From assembly GCA_963729195.1 (NCBI GenBank), contig CAVSNF010000024.1, positions 124,001 to 188,000 on the forward strand: a stretch of DNA of 64,000 bases. The letters run 5' to 3'. A program made the position numbers and the translations under genes. Positions 27,502 through 37,568 of this stretch are shown here, in pieces; the stretch's first letter is position 1, and each line of letters starts with the position of its first letter. The notes beneath the pieces are model-generated. The model did not search any database. It was not told where the DNA came from and was given only the letters and a program-made list of their open reading frames with translations. The stretch comes from CAVPTL01 sp963729195. GTDB lineage: Bacteria > Actinomycetota > Thermoleophilia > Gaiellales > JAICJC01.

Positions 27502-28185
27502 TCAGACGACGCGACCCTCGGGCGAGACGGTGATGCCCTGAGAGTCGAGCCGCTTGCGGATCAGGTACTGGAACGTCGACCAAGCCCCGCGGCGGGCATC
27601 GAACATTCGATACACCTGCCACTCGGTCAGCATCGATGGATCCGACCGGCGGGCCTGGGCCCAGTCGGCGAACTTGGGCAGCCGGCCGCTGCGCACCGCC
27701 AGGGCAGCACCCTGGTCGATCGCCCGATCCAGCCGCTCCTCCCCCACCGGGACGTCGAAACCGGCCTGCTTGAGTGCGTTGTTGAGGGAGCCAAACGTGT
27801 GCCAGTACAGCGACTTGGAGGGCATCGAGCCCTTGCGGGCCTCGATGTCCTTCGCGGTCGGCACCCTGCCAAGCTCATCACCGAGATCCTTGAGCAGACG
27901 CAGCAGCTCTTCCTGGGTTGCAAACCGCCGCGGGACCAGGCCCGCCAGCCGCTTGGCGCGGTTCCAGGACTTGAAATGCTCGATCACCGTCTGTGGATGG
28001 ACGGTGGTCTCGGGGTCCGCTTCGAACTCGCGCATGGTCGGTGAGCGCCCCAAGCGTTTCGCACAGGTTCGCAACTCATCGAGGATGTATTCATCCGAGT
28101 ACCGCTTTCGCATACCCGTCTGAAACGCCTCGAGTTCCCCCCTGTCGATCCCCTCGATGGCGCTGTACACGGTTTTTCGCCTCAT
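27502..28185 (-). CDS. Protein with homing-endonuclease-associated repeats, probable DNA-binding
   Basis: The 227 residues contain two clear copies and one weak copy of the homing-endonuclease-associated repeat. The best are the stretches from TQEELLRLLKDLGDELGRVP to TFGSLNNALKQAGF and from DEYILDELRTCAKRLGRSP to HFKSWNRAKRLAGL. These repeats are helix-turn-helix-like DNA-binding modules also found without nucleases. No HNH or LAGLIDADG motif is present, so it is more likely a regulator than an endonuclease. GGAGACGG precedes the ATG. Confidence 0.7.
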   Translation of the reverse strand: MRRKTVYSAIEGIDRGELEAFQTGMRKRYSDEYILDELRTCAKRLGRSPTMREFEADPETTVHPQTVIEHFKSWNRAKRLAGLVPRRFATQEELLRLLKDLGDELGRVPTAKDIEARKGSMPSKSLYWHTFGSLNNALKQAGFDVPVGEERLDRAIDQGAALAVRSGRLPKFADWAQARRSDPSMLTEWQVYRMFDARRGAWSTFQYLIRKRLDSQGITVSPEGRVV

Positions 28186-28216
28186 ATTTCCGTCTCCGTG
28201 GACAGTGTGTGGCTGT

Positions 28217-28250
28217 CACGAGCTTATAACAAACCAGTCGAGCACGTGCA
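28217..28250 (-). promoter_or_regulatory. Possible promoter of the repeat protein gene
   Basis: On the minus strand the sequence TTGCAC, 17 bases, TATAAG lies about 35 bases before the start codon at 28185. The -10 element is good and the -35 weak. Confidence 0.35.
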
Positions 28251-28343
28251 AGCGCACACCCGTGTGATGGTATCGGCGTCAACGCAAGTCGACCGGGACC
28301 CGGTGGTCCCCTCGAGCAAGACGCGATAAGATCACAGACGATT

Positions 28344-28559
28344 ATGAAGTTGCGTAGCCCAAGCCGCACCGACGAGCGGTTCTGCAATCTGATGCAGACC
28401 GCCGATCGCATGCGATCACGGGCGTGGACGGGGTACCTCGACCACACGCGCGGTTCCGAGGCCTACCACGATGACGAGCCGGAGGCCTGGAATCGTCTGC
28501 AGGAGCGGCTGGCCGCGATCGACCAGGAGCTGATGCACGCGCTTTCGAGCGACGGCTGA
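28344..28559 (+). CDS. Small hypothetical protein upstream of murT
   Basis: A 71-codon frame of a charged, helical protein (RLQERLAAIDQELMHALSSDG at the C-terminus). No ribosome site is visible. A GATAAGAT element about 14-20 bases before the ATG could be a -10 box for a nearly leaderless transcript. It ends three bases before murT, which supports a real gene in the same operon. Function unknown. Confidence 0.5.
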   Translation: MKLRSPSRTDERFCNLMQTADRMRSRAWTGYLDHTRGSEAYHDDEPEAWNRLQERLAAIDQELMHALSSDG

Positions 28560-28562
28560 GGC

Positions 28563-29932
28563 GTGCTGTTCGGGGCGAAGGTGGCCGCGGCCCGGGCCGC
28601 GGCGCGACTCTCCCGTTTCACCCGCACCGGCGGTGGCACCACCCTCCCGGGGCGGCTGCTGCTGGCGCTTGCGCCCGATGCCATCGTTCGGCTGAGCGGC
28701 AGGCTGGAGCGGGGATCGGTGGTGGTGTCGGCGACCAACGGCAAGACCACCACCGCGCGCATGCTGGCCGGGATGCTGGCACCACCGTTTCGGCTGAGTC
28801 ACAACCGGGCAGGTGCGAACCTGGCCTCTGGGGTGGCATCGGCGCTGCTCGAGCGAGACGGTGCCGACGCCGGGCTGTTCGAGGTCGACGAGGCCGCCCT
28901 CCCCCACGTCGCCCGCGAGCTTGCACCCACGGTGTTGGTGCTGGGGAACCTGTTTCGCGACCAGCTCGACCGCTACGGCGAGCTGGAGGCGATCGCCGAG
29001 CGCTGGAACGATGCTGACCGCGACGCTCTCGGCTCGGATCGGGTGCTGGTGCGCAACGTCGACGATCCGCTGGTGGCGTCGCTCGATCCCGGGTCAGGCG
29101 CGCGTGATCGGCTTTGGCATCGACGATCCGGCGGCGGGACTGGCCGGGATGGAACACGCCTCCGACTCCAAGTGGTGTGCCGCGCTGCGGCCAGCGCCTG
29201 CGACTATACGGCGGTGTATCTGGGCCACCTGGGCGATTGGAGCTGCCCCAACTGCGACACCCGCCGGCCGCAGGCTCGACGTGGCCGCCACCGCGGTCGA
29301 GATCGAGGGTCTCGAGGCCTGCCGGTTCCAGCTGGTAACGCCGCTGGGGACGCGCGCCGGTGCGGCTGCCGGTGCCCGGCCTCTACAACGTGTACAACGC
29401 CGTTGCCGCGGCCGCAGCGGCCTGTGCCACGGGTGTCGTCTCGCTGGAGCGGATCGTGACCGGGCTGGAGCGGTTCGATCCCGCCTTCGGACGGTTCGAG
29501 CGGCTTCACCTGGACGGTCGCGACGCCGTGCTGGTGCTGGTCAAGAATCCGGCAGGGGCGAACGAGGTCGTGCGCACGCTGATCCGAGACGGCCGAGCCC
29601 AAACGGGTGCTGATCGCGCTGAATGACCGGATCGCCGACGGGCGCGACGTGTCGTGGATCTGGGACGTCGATTTCGAGCTGTTCCACGGGCAGCTCGAGC
29701 ACGCGGTCGCCACCGGCACGCGCGCCGCCGAGATGGCGTTGCGGCTCAAGTATGCGGGCCAGCCCGGTGATCGCGGTGGAGGTCGTGTCCGATCTCGAGA
29801 GCGGCCTTTGACGCGGTGGTCGCGGGCGAGGGCGGCACCGCGTATCTGCTCGCCACCTACACCGCCATGCTCGACCTCCGCCATACCCTGGTCGAGCGGG
29901 GCGTGGTGCGTCCCTACTGGGAGGCTGCGTGA
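28563..29932 (+). CDS. murT: Lipid II isoglutaminyl synthase, Mur-ligase subunit MurT (several frameshifts)
   Basis: MurT with GatD amidates the D-glutamate of the peptidoglycan stem peptide. The central Mur-ligase P-loop SATNGKTTTARMLAGML, the LSHNRAGANL motif, EVDEAALPHV and LGNLFRDQLDRYGE are all present. A four-cysteine zinc ribbon (WC..., then SCPNCD) is inserted as in known MurT, and the C-terminal MurT domain includes PVPGLYNVYNAVAAAAAA and IWDVDFE. At least five frame changes occur between 29090 and 29815. At 29090 removing one G from GGG restores DPGQARVIGFGIDDP. The stop overlaps the gatD GTG start. Confidence 0.85.
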
Positions 29933-30655
29933 CCGGCCTGGTGATCGGGCACCTGTACCCCGAGCATCTCAACATCTACGCCGATCGGGGCAACATCGAG
30001 GTGTTCCTGCGCCGCTGCGAGTGGCGCGGGATCGAGTGCCGGGTGGGCGCCTGCGGCCTGGGCGAGGCGCTGCCCGACGCCGACCTGTACTACCTCGGCG
30101 GCGGCCAGGATCGCGATCAGATGCTGGTCGCGCACGACCTCCAGGGCAAGGCCGGTGATCTGCGCGCGGCGGTCGACGACGGCGCGGCGGTGCTGGCGGT
30201 GTGCGGCGGCTACCAGCTGCTCGGGCCATCGCTACCGCGGCCACCATGGGGACGAGATGCCGGGCACCGGGCTGGTCGACCTGGAGACCGTGGCCGGCGA
30301 CGATCGCATGATCGGCAACATCACCCTGGAGTGCGACCTGGGCGGCGGCGGCGTCGCGCACGCTGGTGGGCTTCGAGAACCACGCCGGGCGCACGCATCT
30401 GGGCGCCGGCCTGCGAACCGCTGGGCAGGGTCGTTCGAGGGCCGCGGCAACAACGGCGAGGACGGCGGCGAGGGCGTGCGCGACGGGCGGGTGATCGGCA
30501 CGTACGTGCACGGGCCGCTGCTGCCCAAGAACCCGTGGCTGGCCGACCTGATCATCACCGAGGCGCTGGAGCGCCGAAACGGCGCGGTCGAGCTCGAGCC
30601 CCTGGACGACACACTCGAGCTGGAGTCTCAGCGAGTGGCCGCCGCCCGGCCGTGA
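29929..30655 (+). CDS. gatD: Lipid II isoglutaminyl synthase, glutaminase subunit GatD (frameshifted)
   Basis: A class I glutamine amidotransferase-like subunit that supplies ammonia to MurT. The catalytic cysteine lies in AVCGGYQLLG and the histidine in TYVHGPLLPKNP. LYYLGGGQDRDQ and ENHAGRTHLG (restored) are typical GatD motifs. Frame changes near 30229, 30355, 30415 and 30440 are each cured by removing one base. The GTG start overlaps the murT stop. The stop codon TGA (30653-30655) lies within a palindromic repeat. Confidence 0.85.
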
Positions 30656-30682
30656 ATAATGGTGCCAGGCACCGTTATTCAC
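30652..30682. repeat. Palindromic intergenic repeat, copy 5
   Basis: Arms of 15 bases around a central A, with one T-G mismatch (GTGAATAATGG against CCGTTATTCAC). Its left end provides the TGA stop of gatD. Its right end provides the TGA stop of the convergent Nudix gene, so one 31-base element closes both genes. Confidence 0.93.
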
Positions 30683-31132
30683 CGGGCCCAGAGCTCGCCC
30701 AGGTGGACGAAGGGGTCGCCGGGGCGCCACCGCTCCAGGAACCGGTGGATCGGAGGCCGCAGGTCGACGCTGCCCAGCTCGGAGCGCGGAACCAGCTGAT
30801 GACCGTCGACGGCATCGTCGGCCGACGTCACCTCCTCCAGGCTGCGGTGCGAGAGATCGCCGTAGAAGAGGATGTGGACCACGTGCTTGCGCGGAACCTG
30901 GCGGGCCGGGGAGATCGACTCGGCGATCGCGATCGGCCCCTCCAGCGTGACGTTCTCGAGCGCCGGTCTCCTCCATCAGCTCGCGGGCCAGCGCGATGTG
31001 CAGCGACTCCCCCACCTCCACCCCGCCGCCGGGCAGCAGCCAGTAGGCGCGGCCGTCCTTGCGCTGGCGGCAGAGCAGCACCGAGTCGCCGTGCGTGAGC
31101 AGCGCGGCCACCCGGATCCTCGGGGTGATCAC
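30679..31132 (-). CDS. Nudix hydrolase (one frameshift)
   Basis: A perfect Nudix box, G-x5-E-x7-R-E-x2-E-E-x-G-A, begins at GGVEVGE about residue 36. These enzymes cleave nucleoside diphosphates linked to other moieties. The frame changes near 30970; the continuation holds VVHILFYGDLSHRSLEE and ends WRPGDPFVHLGELWAR. Length is about 150 residues. The GTG start overlaps the end of dut. The stop lies inside repeat copy 5. It is the last gene of the leftward miaB operon. Confidence 0.82.
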
Positions 31133-31576
31133 GAGGCCGCGACCACGTCCGACGACCCGAATCCGCGCTCGGCCCGCTCCGAGCCGGGCAGCGCATCGGC
31201 CTCCCGCACCTCGAGCTGCGGCAGTGCCAGCACCACCAGCTGGGCGATCCGATCGCCGGGCGCCACCTCGAACGCGTGCTCGCGGTCGGTGTTCAGGAGC
31301 ACGACCTTGAGCTCGCCGCGATAGCCCGAGTCGATCAGCCCGGGCGTGTTGACGATCGAGATGCCGTGCTTGAATGCGAGCCCCGAGCGCGGCTGCACGA
31401 ACCCGGCATGCCCGGGCGGGATCGCCACCGCCAGGCCGGTCGAGATCGTGCGCCGCTGCATCGGCTCGATCACCGCCGCCTCGATGCTGGTCAGATCCAG
31501 CCCGGCGTCGCCGTCATACGCGCGCTCGGGCACCCGGGCGTCGAGGATGCAGCCGCTGGAACACCAGCTCGGTCAC
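31129..31576 (-). CDS. dut: dUTP diphosphatase (one frameshift)
   Basis: Hydrolyses dUTP to dUMP, keeping uracil out of DNA. Family motifs: AYDGDAGLDL (1), VQPRSGLA (2), GLIDSGYRGELKVVLLN (3), GDRIAQLVV (4) and the C-terminal RGFGSSD arm (5). The N-terminus VTELVFQRLHP lies in another frame, joined near 31540. About 148 residues is standard. The GTG start overlaps the hflX stop as GTGA. Confidence 0.88.
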
Positions 31577-32851
31577 TCGTCCACCCGGTAGTCGTCGTAG
31601 CGCGGCCAGCAGCTCACGCGGCAGGCGGGCGCTGACCAGCACCCCTCCTCGCCGTCCTCGCGCGCGGTGATCGGCGCGCCGCTGGCGTACAGCGCCGACA
31701 GCTCGGCGCCCTGCTGGTGGGGCATCAGCAGGCGCACGTCCACGAACCGGTCCTGGAAGAACTCGGCGATCCGGTGCTTCAGCTCGTCCAGGTTCTCACC
31801 GGTCACGGCCGATACCTGGACGGCGTCCCGAGAAGCGGTTTCGCAGCCTCCGCCGGGCGACCTCGTCGAGCTGGTCGATCTTGTTCAGCACCATGATCTG
31901 GGGAAGGTCATCGGCGCCGATGTCCGACAGCACGTTGCGCACCTCGGTGAGCTGATCGACCAGATCGTCCTCGCCTCCCGAGCCGTCGGCCACCAGCAGC
32001 ACCAGGTCGGCGGCCAGCGTCTCTTCGAGCGTCGCCGCGAACGCCTCCACCAGCCCGTGCGGAAGCTTGCTGATGAACCCGACCGTGTCGGTCACGAGAT
32101 AGGTGCGGCCGTCTTCGCGGAAGGCGCGGGTGGTCGGGTCGAGCGTCTCGAACAGCCGGTCGTTGACGCTCACCTCGGCGCCGGTGAGGGCGTTCAGAAG
32201 CGTCGACTTGCCGACGTTGGTGTACCCGGCGAGTGCGACCGTCGGCACGGCCCGGCGGGTGCGCCGGCTGCGCATCAACTCGCGGTGGCCGGCCACGTCC
32301 TTGAGCCGGGCGCGCAGCAGCACCACCCGCTGCCGCGCCAGCCGGCGGTCGGTCTCGAGCTGGGACTCACCGGGGCCGCGGGTGCCGACGCCGCCGCCGA
32401 GCCGCTCGAGGTGCTTCCACATGCCCCGCATGCGCTGCAGGTTGTACTGCAGCTGGGCCAACTCGACCTGGAGCTTGCCCTCGGCGGTGTGCGCATGCTG
32501 GGCGAAGATGTCGAGGATCACCGCGGTGCGGTCGACCACGCGCATCTCCAGCCGGTCCTCGAGATGGCGCTGCTGTCGCGGGATGAGCTCGTCGTCGCAC
32601 ACGATCACCTCGGCGCTGACGCGGTCGGCGTACTCCTTCAGCTCGTCCAGCTTGCCGCTGCCCAGATAGGTGGCGGCATCGGGGCGGGCTCGCCGCTGCA
32701 CCATCGTGCCGACCGTCTTCACCCTGGCGGTACGCAGCAGCTCGCGCATCTCGTCGAGATGGGCATCGCTGGGCTCCGCCGAGGCCACGGTCGCGATCAC
32801 CACCGCACGCTCGGGAGCGTTTTGGCTGCGATGGTCGATCGGATCTGCCAC
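31573..32851 (-). CDS. hflX: Ribosome-associated GTPase HflX (frameshift near the 3' end)
   Basis: HflX splits stalled or stressed ribosomes. The N-terminal HflX domain includes AATYLGSGKLDELKEY and GVGTRGPGESQLETDRR. The G domain has AGYTNVGKSTLLNALTG (G1), DTVGFI (G3) and LNKIDQ (G4). The frame shifts near 31825 and near 31640, after which the C-terminal subdomain ends YDDYRVDE. The GTG at 32851 gives the expected start VADPIDHRS. It is in the same operon as dapF and the aminotransferase. Confidence 0.9.
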
Positions 32852-32871
32852 CGAGCAAGTATAGAGTCGGG

Positions 32872-34042
32872 TCAGCCGACCCGAAGGTGCTGCTCGATCC
32901 GCCCCACCGCCTCCCGCAGACGGTCGTCGGGCAAGCGTCAGCGACAATCGCACGTAGCCCTCGCCGTTGGGTCCGTAGGCCGAGCCGGGAGAGACCACCA
33001 CCGCAGCCTGGTCGAGCACCAGCTCGGCGAACGACACCGAGGTATGCCCCTCAGGCACCGGCACCCAGATGTAGATGGTGCCCTTGGGCGGCGGCACGTC
33101 GATGCCGACCGCCGCGAGCGCCGCGATCACCAGGTCGCGCCGCCGGCAGGTACACCTCGCGCATCTCGGCGACGAAGTCCTGCGGGCCCTCGAGCATGGG
33201 CACGGCGGCCATCTGGATCGCGTCGAACATGCCGGAGTCGATGTTGGTCTTGAGCGTCCACAGCCCGGCGATCATCTCGGCGTTGCCGACCGCGGCCCCG
33301 ACCCGCCAGCCGGTCATGTTGTAGGCCTTCGACAGCGAGAACATCTCGATGCCGGCGTCCTTCGCCCCCGGAGCCTCCAGAAAGCTGGGCGCGACGTAGC
33401 CGTCGAAGGTCAGCTCCGAGTAGGCGTTGTCGTGCACGATCGGCACCCCGCGATCGAGGCCGAACCGGGCCAGGCGCTCGAAGAAGTCATCCTCGATCAC
33501 CGCTCCGGTGGGGTTGTTCGGGTAGTTGCAGAAGAGCAGATTGGCGCGATCGGTGATGTCGGGGCCGAACGACTCCAGGTCGGGCTGGAACTGGTTCTCG
33601 GCGCGCAGCGGCATCAGCACCGGCTCGGCGCCGGCCAGCGTGGTCGAGCCGGTGTACACCGGGATAGCCGGGGTCGGCGGCCAGGCAGATGTCGCCGGGG
33701 TCGAGCATCGACCAGCACACGTGGGCGACGCCCTCCTTGCCGCCCAGCAGCGGCAGGATCTCGGTGTCGGGGTCGAGGGTCGACGCCGAACCGCCGCTGA
33801 TAGAACGTCGCCACCGCCTCGCGAAACCGCGGCCGGCCGCGGTTGGACGGGTACTGGTGGGTGTCGGGCAGCGCCACCTGGCGCTGGGCCTCTGCCACCA
33901 CCACGTCGGGAGTGGGCAGGTCGGGGTCGCCGATGCCGAGCGAGATCACGTCGATGCCGGCAGCCTTGCGCTCGGCGATCTTTCGCTCCAGCTCGGCGAA
34001 CAGGTACGGCGGGAGATCCTGGACGCGCTTGGCGAGCCGCAT
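32872..34042 (-). CDS. dapL: LL-diaminopimelate aminotransferase-type enzyme (frameshifted)
   Basis: A fold-type I PLP enzyme starting MRLAKRVQDLPPYLFAELER, with ISLGIGDPDLPTP, LLFCNYPNNPTGAV and the PLP lysine in SLSKAYNMTGWRVGAAVGN. This pattern and the direct abutment to dapF fit LL-DAP aminotransferase, which makes LL-DAP from tetrahydrodipicolinate in one step. Succinyl-DAP aminotransferase (DapC) is the alternative. Frame changes lie near 33785, 33660, 33145 and 32930. The restored C-terminus is DDRLREAVGRIEQHLRVG. Start and dapF stop are adjacent (TAG ATG). Confidence 0.8.
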
Positions 34043-34851
34043 CTAGAGCGCCTCCAGCTCGGCCACGAACAGTGGATCAAAGGTGCCTGTCGAGCACGGG
34101 CTCGACCGGGCCGGTCATGCGGATGTTCAGCTGCGTCGTCGATCTCGATCACCAGCGTCCCTCCATCGGTGTGCACCGTTACCGGGGAAGCCACGTCGCC
34201 TGCCGTGACGGCCGCGACCGCGGCGGCGGTCGAGCCGCTGCCGGACGAGAGCGTCTCCCCCGCCCCGCGCTCCCACACCCGCATGCGGATGTCGTTTGGC
34301 CCCAGCGGGCGGTAGAACTCGACGTTGGCGCGGTTGGGGAACCAGGGGTGGTGCTCGATCGCCGGCCCCAGCTGCGCCAGGTCGAGGTCGTCGACGTCGT
34401 CGGCGCGGATCACACAGTGCGGATTGCCGACGTTCACGAACGTGTAGGCCGGTGCCGGGGGCGGGCCGTCGCCGGGGGCATGGTCGTCGCCGGTCGAGCG
34501 CCGCGCGGCCGGCGTCGATGGTGACCGACGTGCCGTCGACCGTGCCGCTGACAACGCCCTTGACCGTCTCGATCGTCACCGCCGTCGAGGTCGTCGCGGC
34601 GGCACAGGTAGGAAACCGCGATGCGGCTGCCGTTGCCGGAGAACTCCGCCTGCCCGCCGTCGGGGTTGTAGATCCGCACGCGGGCGTGCGGCCTGCTGCG
34701 ACGGCAGGATCTCGAGGATGCCGTCGGAGCCCGCCCCGAAGTCCGGGTGGCAGATGCGCCGGACATCGGCCTCGGGGATGCCGCCCTCAGGCCCCTCGCC
34801 CTCAATCACCAGGTAGGCGTTGCCGACGGCCTGGAACTTCTCAAATCGCAT
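34043..34851 (-). CDS. dapF: Diaminopimelate epimerase-like protein with Ser at both catalytic Cys positions
   Basis: The start MRFEKFQAVGNAYLVIE, the motif NPDGGQAEFSGNGSR, FVNVGNPHCV, and ERGAGETLSSGSGSTA identify the DapF fold. Canonical DapF uses two cysteines, in MCGNGxRC and LACGTG. Here both are serine (FSGNG and LSSGSG), and the codons on the minus strand read TCC and TCG at these places. Frame changes occur near 34690, 34580, 34510, 34135 and 34090, none of them at these motifs. The restored C-terminus is GTFDPLFVAELEAL. It may still epimerise LL-DAP or act on a different substrate. Confidence 0.78.
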
Positions 34852-34872
34852 GACGGCGGAGGATAGCCCGCG

Positions 34873-35274
34873 TCAGCCCTGAAACAGGGATCCCAACACG
34901 ATGATCGCCCCCAGAACCGCGCACACGATGGCGCAGCCGATGATGATCGGCCAGGTGGTGGGAACGCCCGCCACCAGCACCACTCCGGCGATCAGCGGCA
35001 CGATGATCAGCGGCACCCGGTGGACTGGGATGCGGCCGCAGCTGCATCACCTGCGGCCGGCCCGGTCGGCCAGCACCAGGCCGCAGGCAAGCGTGGCCAG
35101 CAGCAGCGCGGCCACCACCACCGGGGCGGTCACCCGCTGCTGCCACAGGATCACCTGATCGCCGGCGGTGCCCACCAGCGCCGAGATCACCAGCGCGATC
35201 GGCGCACAGGCAGCGACGATCACGAAGGCGTCGCGGGCCTCGCGCACGGCGTCGCTCTCGCGTCGGTGGGTCAC
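34873..35274 (-). CDS. Small membrane protein between miaA and dapF
   Basis: A product of about 133 residues with four hydrophobic helices in two pairs. The first pair (AFVIVAACAPIALVISALVG and VVVAALLLATLACGLVLAD) is in one frame. After a shift near 35040 the second pair follows (VPLIIVPLIAGVVLVAGVP and IIGCAIVCAVLGAIIVLG). The GTG start overlaps the miaA stop (GTGA). Function unknown; the operon position suggests a housekeeping envelope role. Confidence 0.6.
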
Positions 35275-36176
35275 AGCAGCCGCTCCACCGCGTCGGCCAC
35301 GTCGCGCGGGGTCGCGGTCGGCATCGAGGCAGTGGATGTTCGCCACCCGGCGCATCCAGGTGCGCTGGCGTTTGGCGTAGCGGCGGGTGCGCGTGACCAG
35401 GCGGCGGACGGCCTCGTCGCGGTCGATCTCGCCGTCCAGCAGCGCGGTCACGTCCTGCAGCCCATGAATGCGCGCGGCGGTGTGGGAGAACACGTGGTCG
35501 TGCCCGGGCCGTTGCGCACCTCCTCCTCCACCCCTCGCTGGAACATCGCCTCGGTGCGGGCGGCGATTCGCTGGTCGCCGAGGGACGGCGGCAGATCGAG
35601 CCCGACGATCACGGTCGGCACGCGGGTGTGTGCGTCCCACAGGCTGTCGGATTCGGGAGCGAGGCTGGTGCCGGCGGCGTGCAGCTCCAGGCCGCGCACG
35701 ACCCGGCGGCGGTCGTTGGGGTGGATCGCCCGGGCGGCGGCCGGATCGACCTCGCGCAGCCGGTGGTAGGCGGCCTGCGGATCGGCGTCGTAGAAGGCGG
35801 CGAACCGTTCCCGTTCACCCTCCGCCGGCTGCGGCTGGGGTTGGAGGTCTGCGATCGCGGCGCGCAGGTAGAGGCCGCTGCCTCCGGCCATCACCGGCCG
35901 CCGCCCGCGGGCGATCACGTCGTCCACGGCGGCGTGGGCCAGCCGGCCGAACTCGGCGACCGACCCGGCGTGCTCCAGCGGCCATACCCCGACCAGGTGG
36001 TGCGGCACGGCGGCCAGCTCGTCGGGCGACGGCTGGTTGGTCAGGATCGGCAGTCCGCGATAGGCCTGCATGGCGTCGCAGGAGACGATCTCGCCGTCCA
36101 GGCGGGTGGCCAGCTCGAGCGCAAGCGCACTCTTGCCCGATGCCGTTGGGCCGAAGATCGCCACCGCCGGCAGCAT
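35271..36176 (-). CDS. miaA: tRNA dimethylallyltransferase (two frameshifts)
   Basis: Adds the dimethylallyl group to A37 of tRNAs reading U-initial codons. Motifs: P-loop AIFGPTASGKSALALEL, the GEIVSCDAMQAYRG segment, MAGGSGLYLRA, and RRYAKRQRTWMRR near the C-terminus. The frame changes near 35505 and 35305. It acts just before MiaB, whose gene ends three bases upstream. Normal length of about 300 residues. Confidence 0.9.
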
Positions 36177-36178
36177 TG

Positions 36179-37499
36179 TCAGGCGGCGGCTGCGGAACGC
36201 CGGCGACCGGCCAGCGTCTGGCTGGTGGACGAGTCGATCACGACGTTCACCAACTCACCCGGCAGCTCCCGCCCCGGTGAAGTTGACCGCCTTGTTCCCG
36301 CGGGAACGGCCCCGCAGCACGGACGGGTCGGTGCGGCTGGGCCCCTCGATCAGCACTTCCTGGACGCTGCCCTCGAGCTCACGGTTTCGGCGGGCGGCGT
36401 GCTGCTGGACCAGATCGACCAGCCGCTGGATCCGCTCCTTCTTGACCGCGTCGGGCACCTGCTGCTCCATCTTGGCGGCCTCCGTGCCGCGCCGCGGCGA
36501 GAACACGAACGTGAATGCGTGGTCGTAGCCGACCTCGTCGTACAGCGACAGCGTCTCCTCGAAGTCGGCGTCGGTCTCGCCCGGGAACCCGACGATGATG
36601 TCGGTGGTCAGCGCGATCTCGGGGATGGCGGCGCGCACATTTGCCACCACGGACAGGTACCGCTCGCGGGAGTACGTTCGCCGCATCGCCTTGAGCACGC
36701 GGGTGGAGCCCGACTGCACCGGCAGGTGGAGCTGCTCGCAGACGGCGTCGCACTCGGCCATGGCGGCGATCACATCGGCCCGCATGTCCTTGGGATGGGG
36801 GCTGGTGTAGCGGATCCGGCCGATCCCGTCGACCGCGTCCAGATCGCGCAGCAGGCGGGCGAAGCTGGTGTCCGTTGCCGGTCGCAGATCCCGCCCGTAG
36901 GCGTTCACGTTCTGGCCCAGCAGGGTCAGCTCGATGACTCCGTCATCGGCCAGCGCGCGGGCCTCGGCGACCAGCTCTGCGGGCGGCCGGGAGCGCTCCC
37001 GGCCGCGCACGCTGGGGACGATGCAGTAGGCGCAGTTGCAGTTACACCCGGTGGAGATCTGAAGCCACGCCTGGTGCCGGCGATCCCGCTTCAGCGGCAG
37101 CGATCCGGCGAAGTTGTCGAAGGTCGAGAAGTGCCCGCGGGGGATCGCTCCGCCGGCGGTGATGTACTCCCCCAGCCGATGGATGTTGCCGGGGCCGAAG
37201 GCGAAGTCGACGAACGGGAACTCCTCGAACAGCGAGTCCTTCATCGATTCCGACCAGCATCCCCCCACCACGATCAGCTTGTCGGGGTCGCGCTGCTTCG
37301 CGCCACGGGCGTTCATCAGGTGCTGCACCAGCCGCTCGTCGGCCTTCTCGCGGATCGTGCAGGTGTTGAACACCAGCACGTCGGCCTCGTCGCTGTCGAC
37401 CGCCTCCCCCAGTCCCGATGACTCCAAAAGACCCTTGATCCGCTCGGAGTCGTGCACGTTCATCTGGCAGCCGAAGGTCGTTACCGAGTAGGTCCGCAT
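36179..37499 (-). CDS. miaB: tRNA-2-methylthio-N6-dimethylallyladenosine synthase
   Basis: A radical-SAM methylthiotransferase that modifies i6A37 after MiaA. N-terminal UPF0004 domain cysteines occur in FGCQMN and NTCTIRE and in VVGGCW. The radical-SAM CxxxCxxC is in STGCNCNCAYCIVP, and a C-terminal TRAM domain is present. Only the last 25 codons are shifted (near 36275), where the alternative frame gives LVNVVIDSSTSQTLAGRR before the stop at 36179. It is the first gene of the operon. A palindromic repeat lies 17 bases upstream of its start. Confidence 0.92.
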
Positions 37500-37515
37500 C
37501 GCCGCACTCTAACCC

Positions 37516-37546
37516 GTGAATAACGGTGCCTGGCACCGTTATTCAC
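37516..37546. repeat. Palindromic intergenic repeat, copy 6 (opposite orientation)
   Basis: A perfect 31-base palindrome identical to copy 3 except that the central base is T, that is, the same element inverted. It lies between the miaB start and the 3' end of the GlsB-like gene and marks the edge of the accessory block. Confidence 0.93.
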
Positions 37547-37568
37547 CTCGGCGCCTCGGGCAACGGGT

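Noticed and set aside
27502..28185. Homing endonuclease or selfish element
   Set aside because: Only the associated DNA-binding repeats are present; no nuclease motif, intron or intein context.
28563..29932. murT as a decayed pseudogene
   Set aside because: All motifs survive, gatD is present and coupled, and single-base removals restore the frame, so sequence error is simpler.
30652..30682. Palindrome as an ordinary rho-independent terminator
   Set aside because: No T-run follows on either strand, and near-identical copies recur at other loci, which points to a repeat family.
35628..37421. Open frame of about 600 codons opposite miaA and miaB
   Set aside because: Spans two well-defined minus-strand genes and has no recognisable motif.
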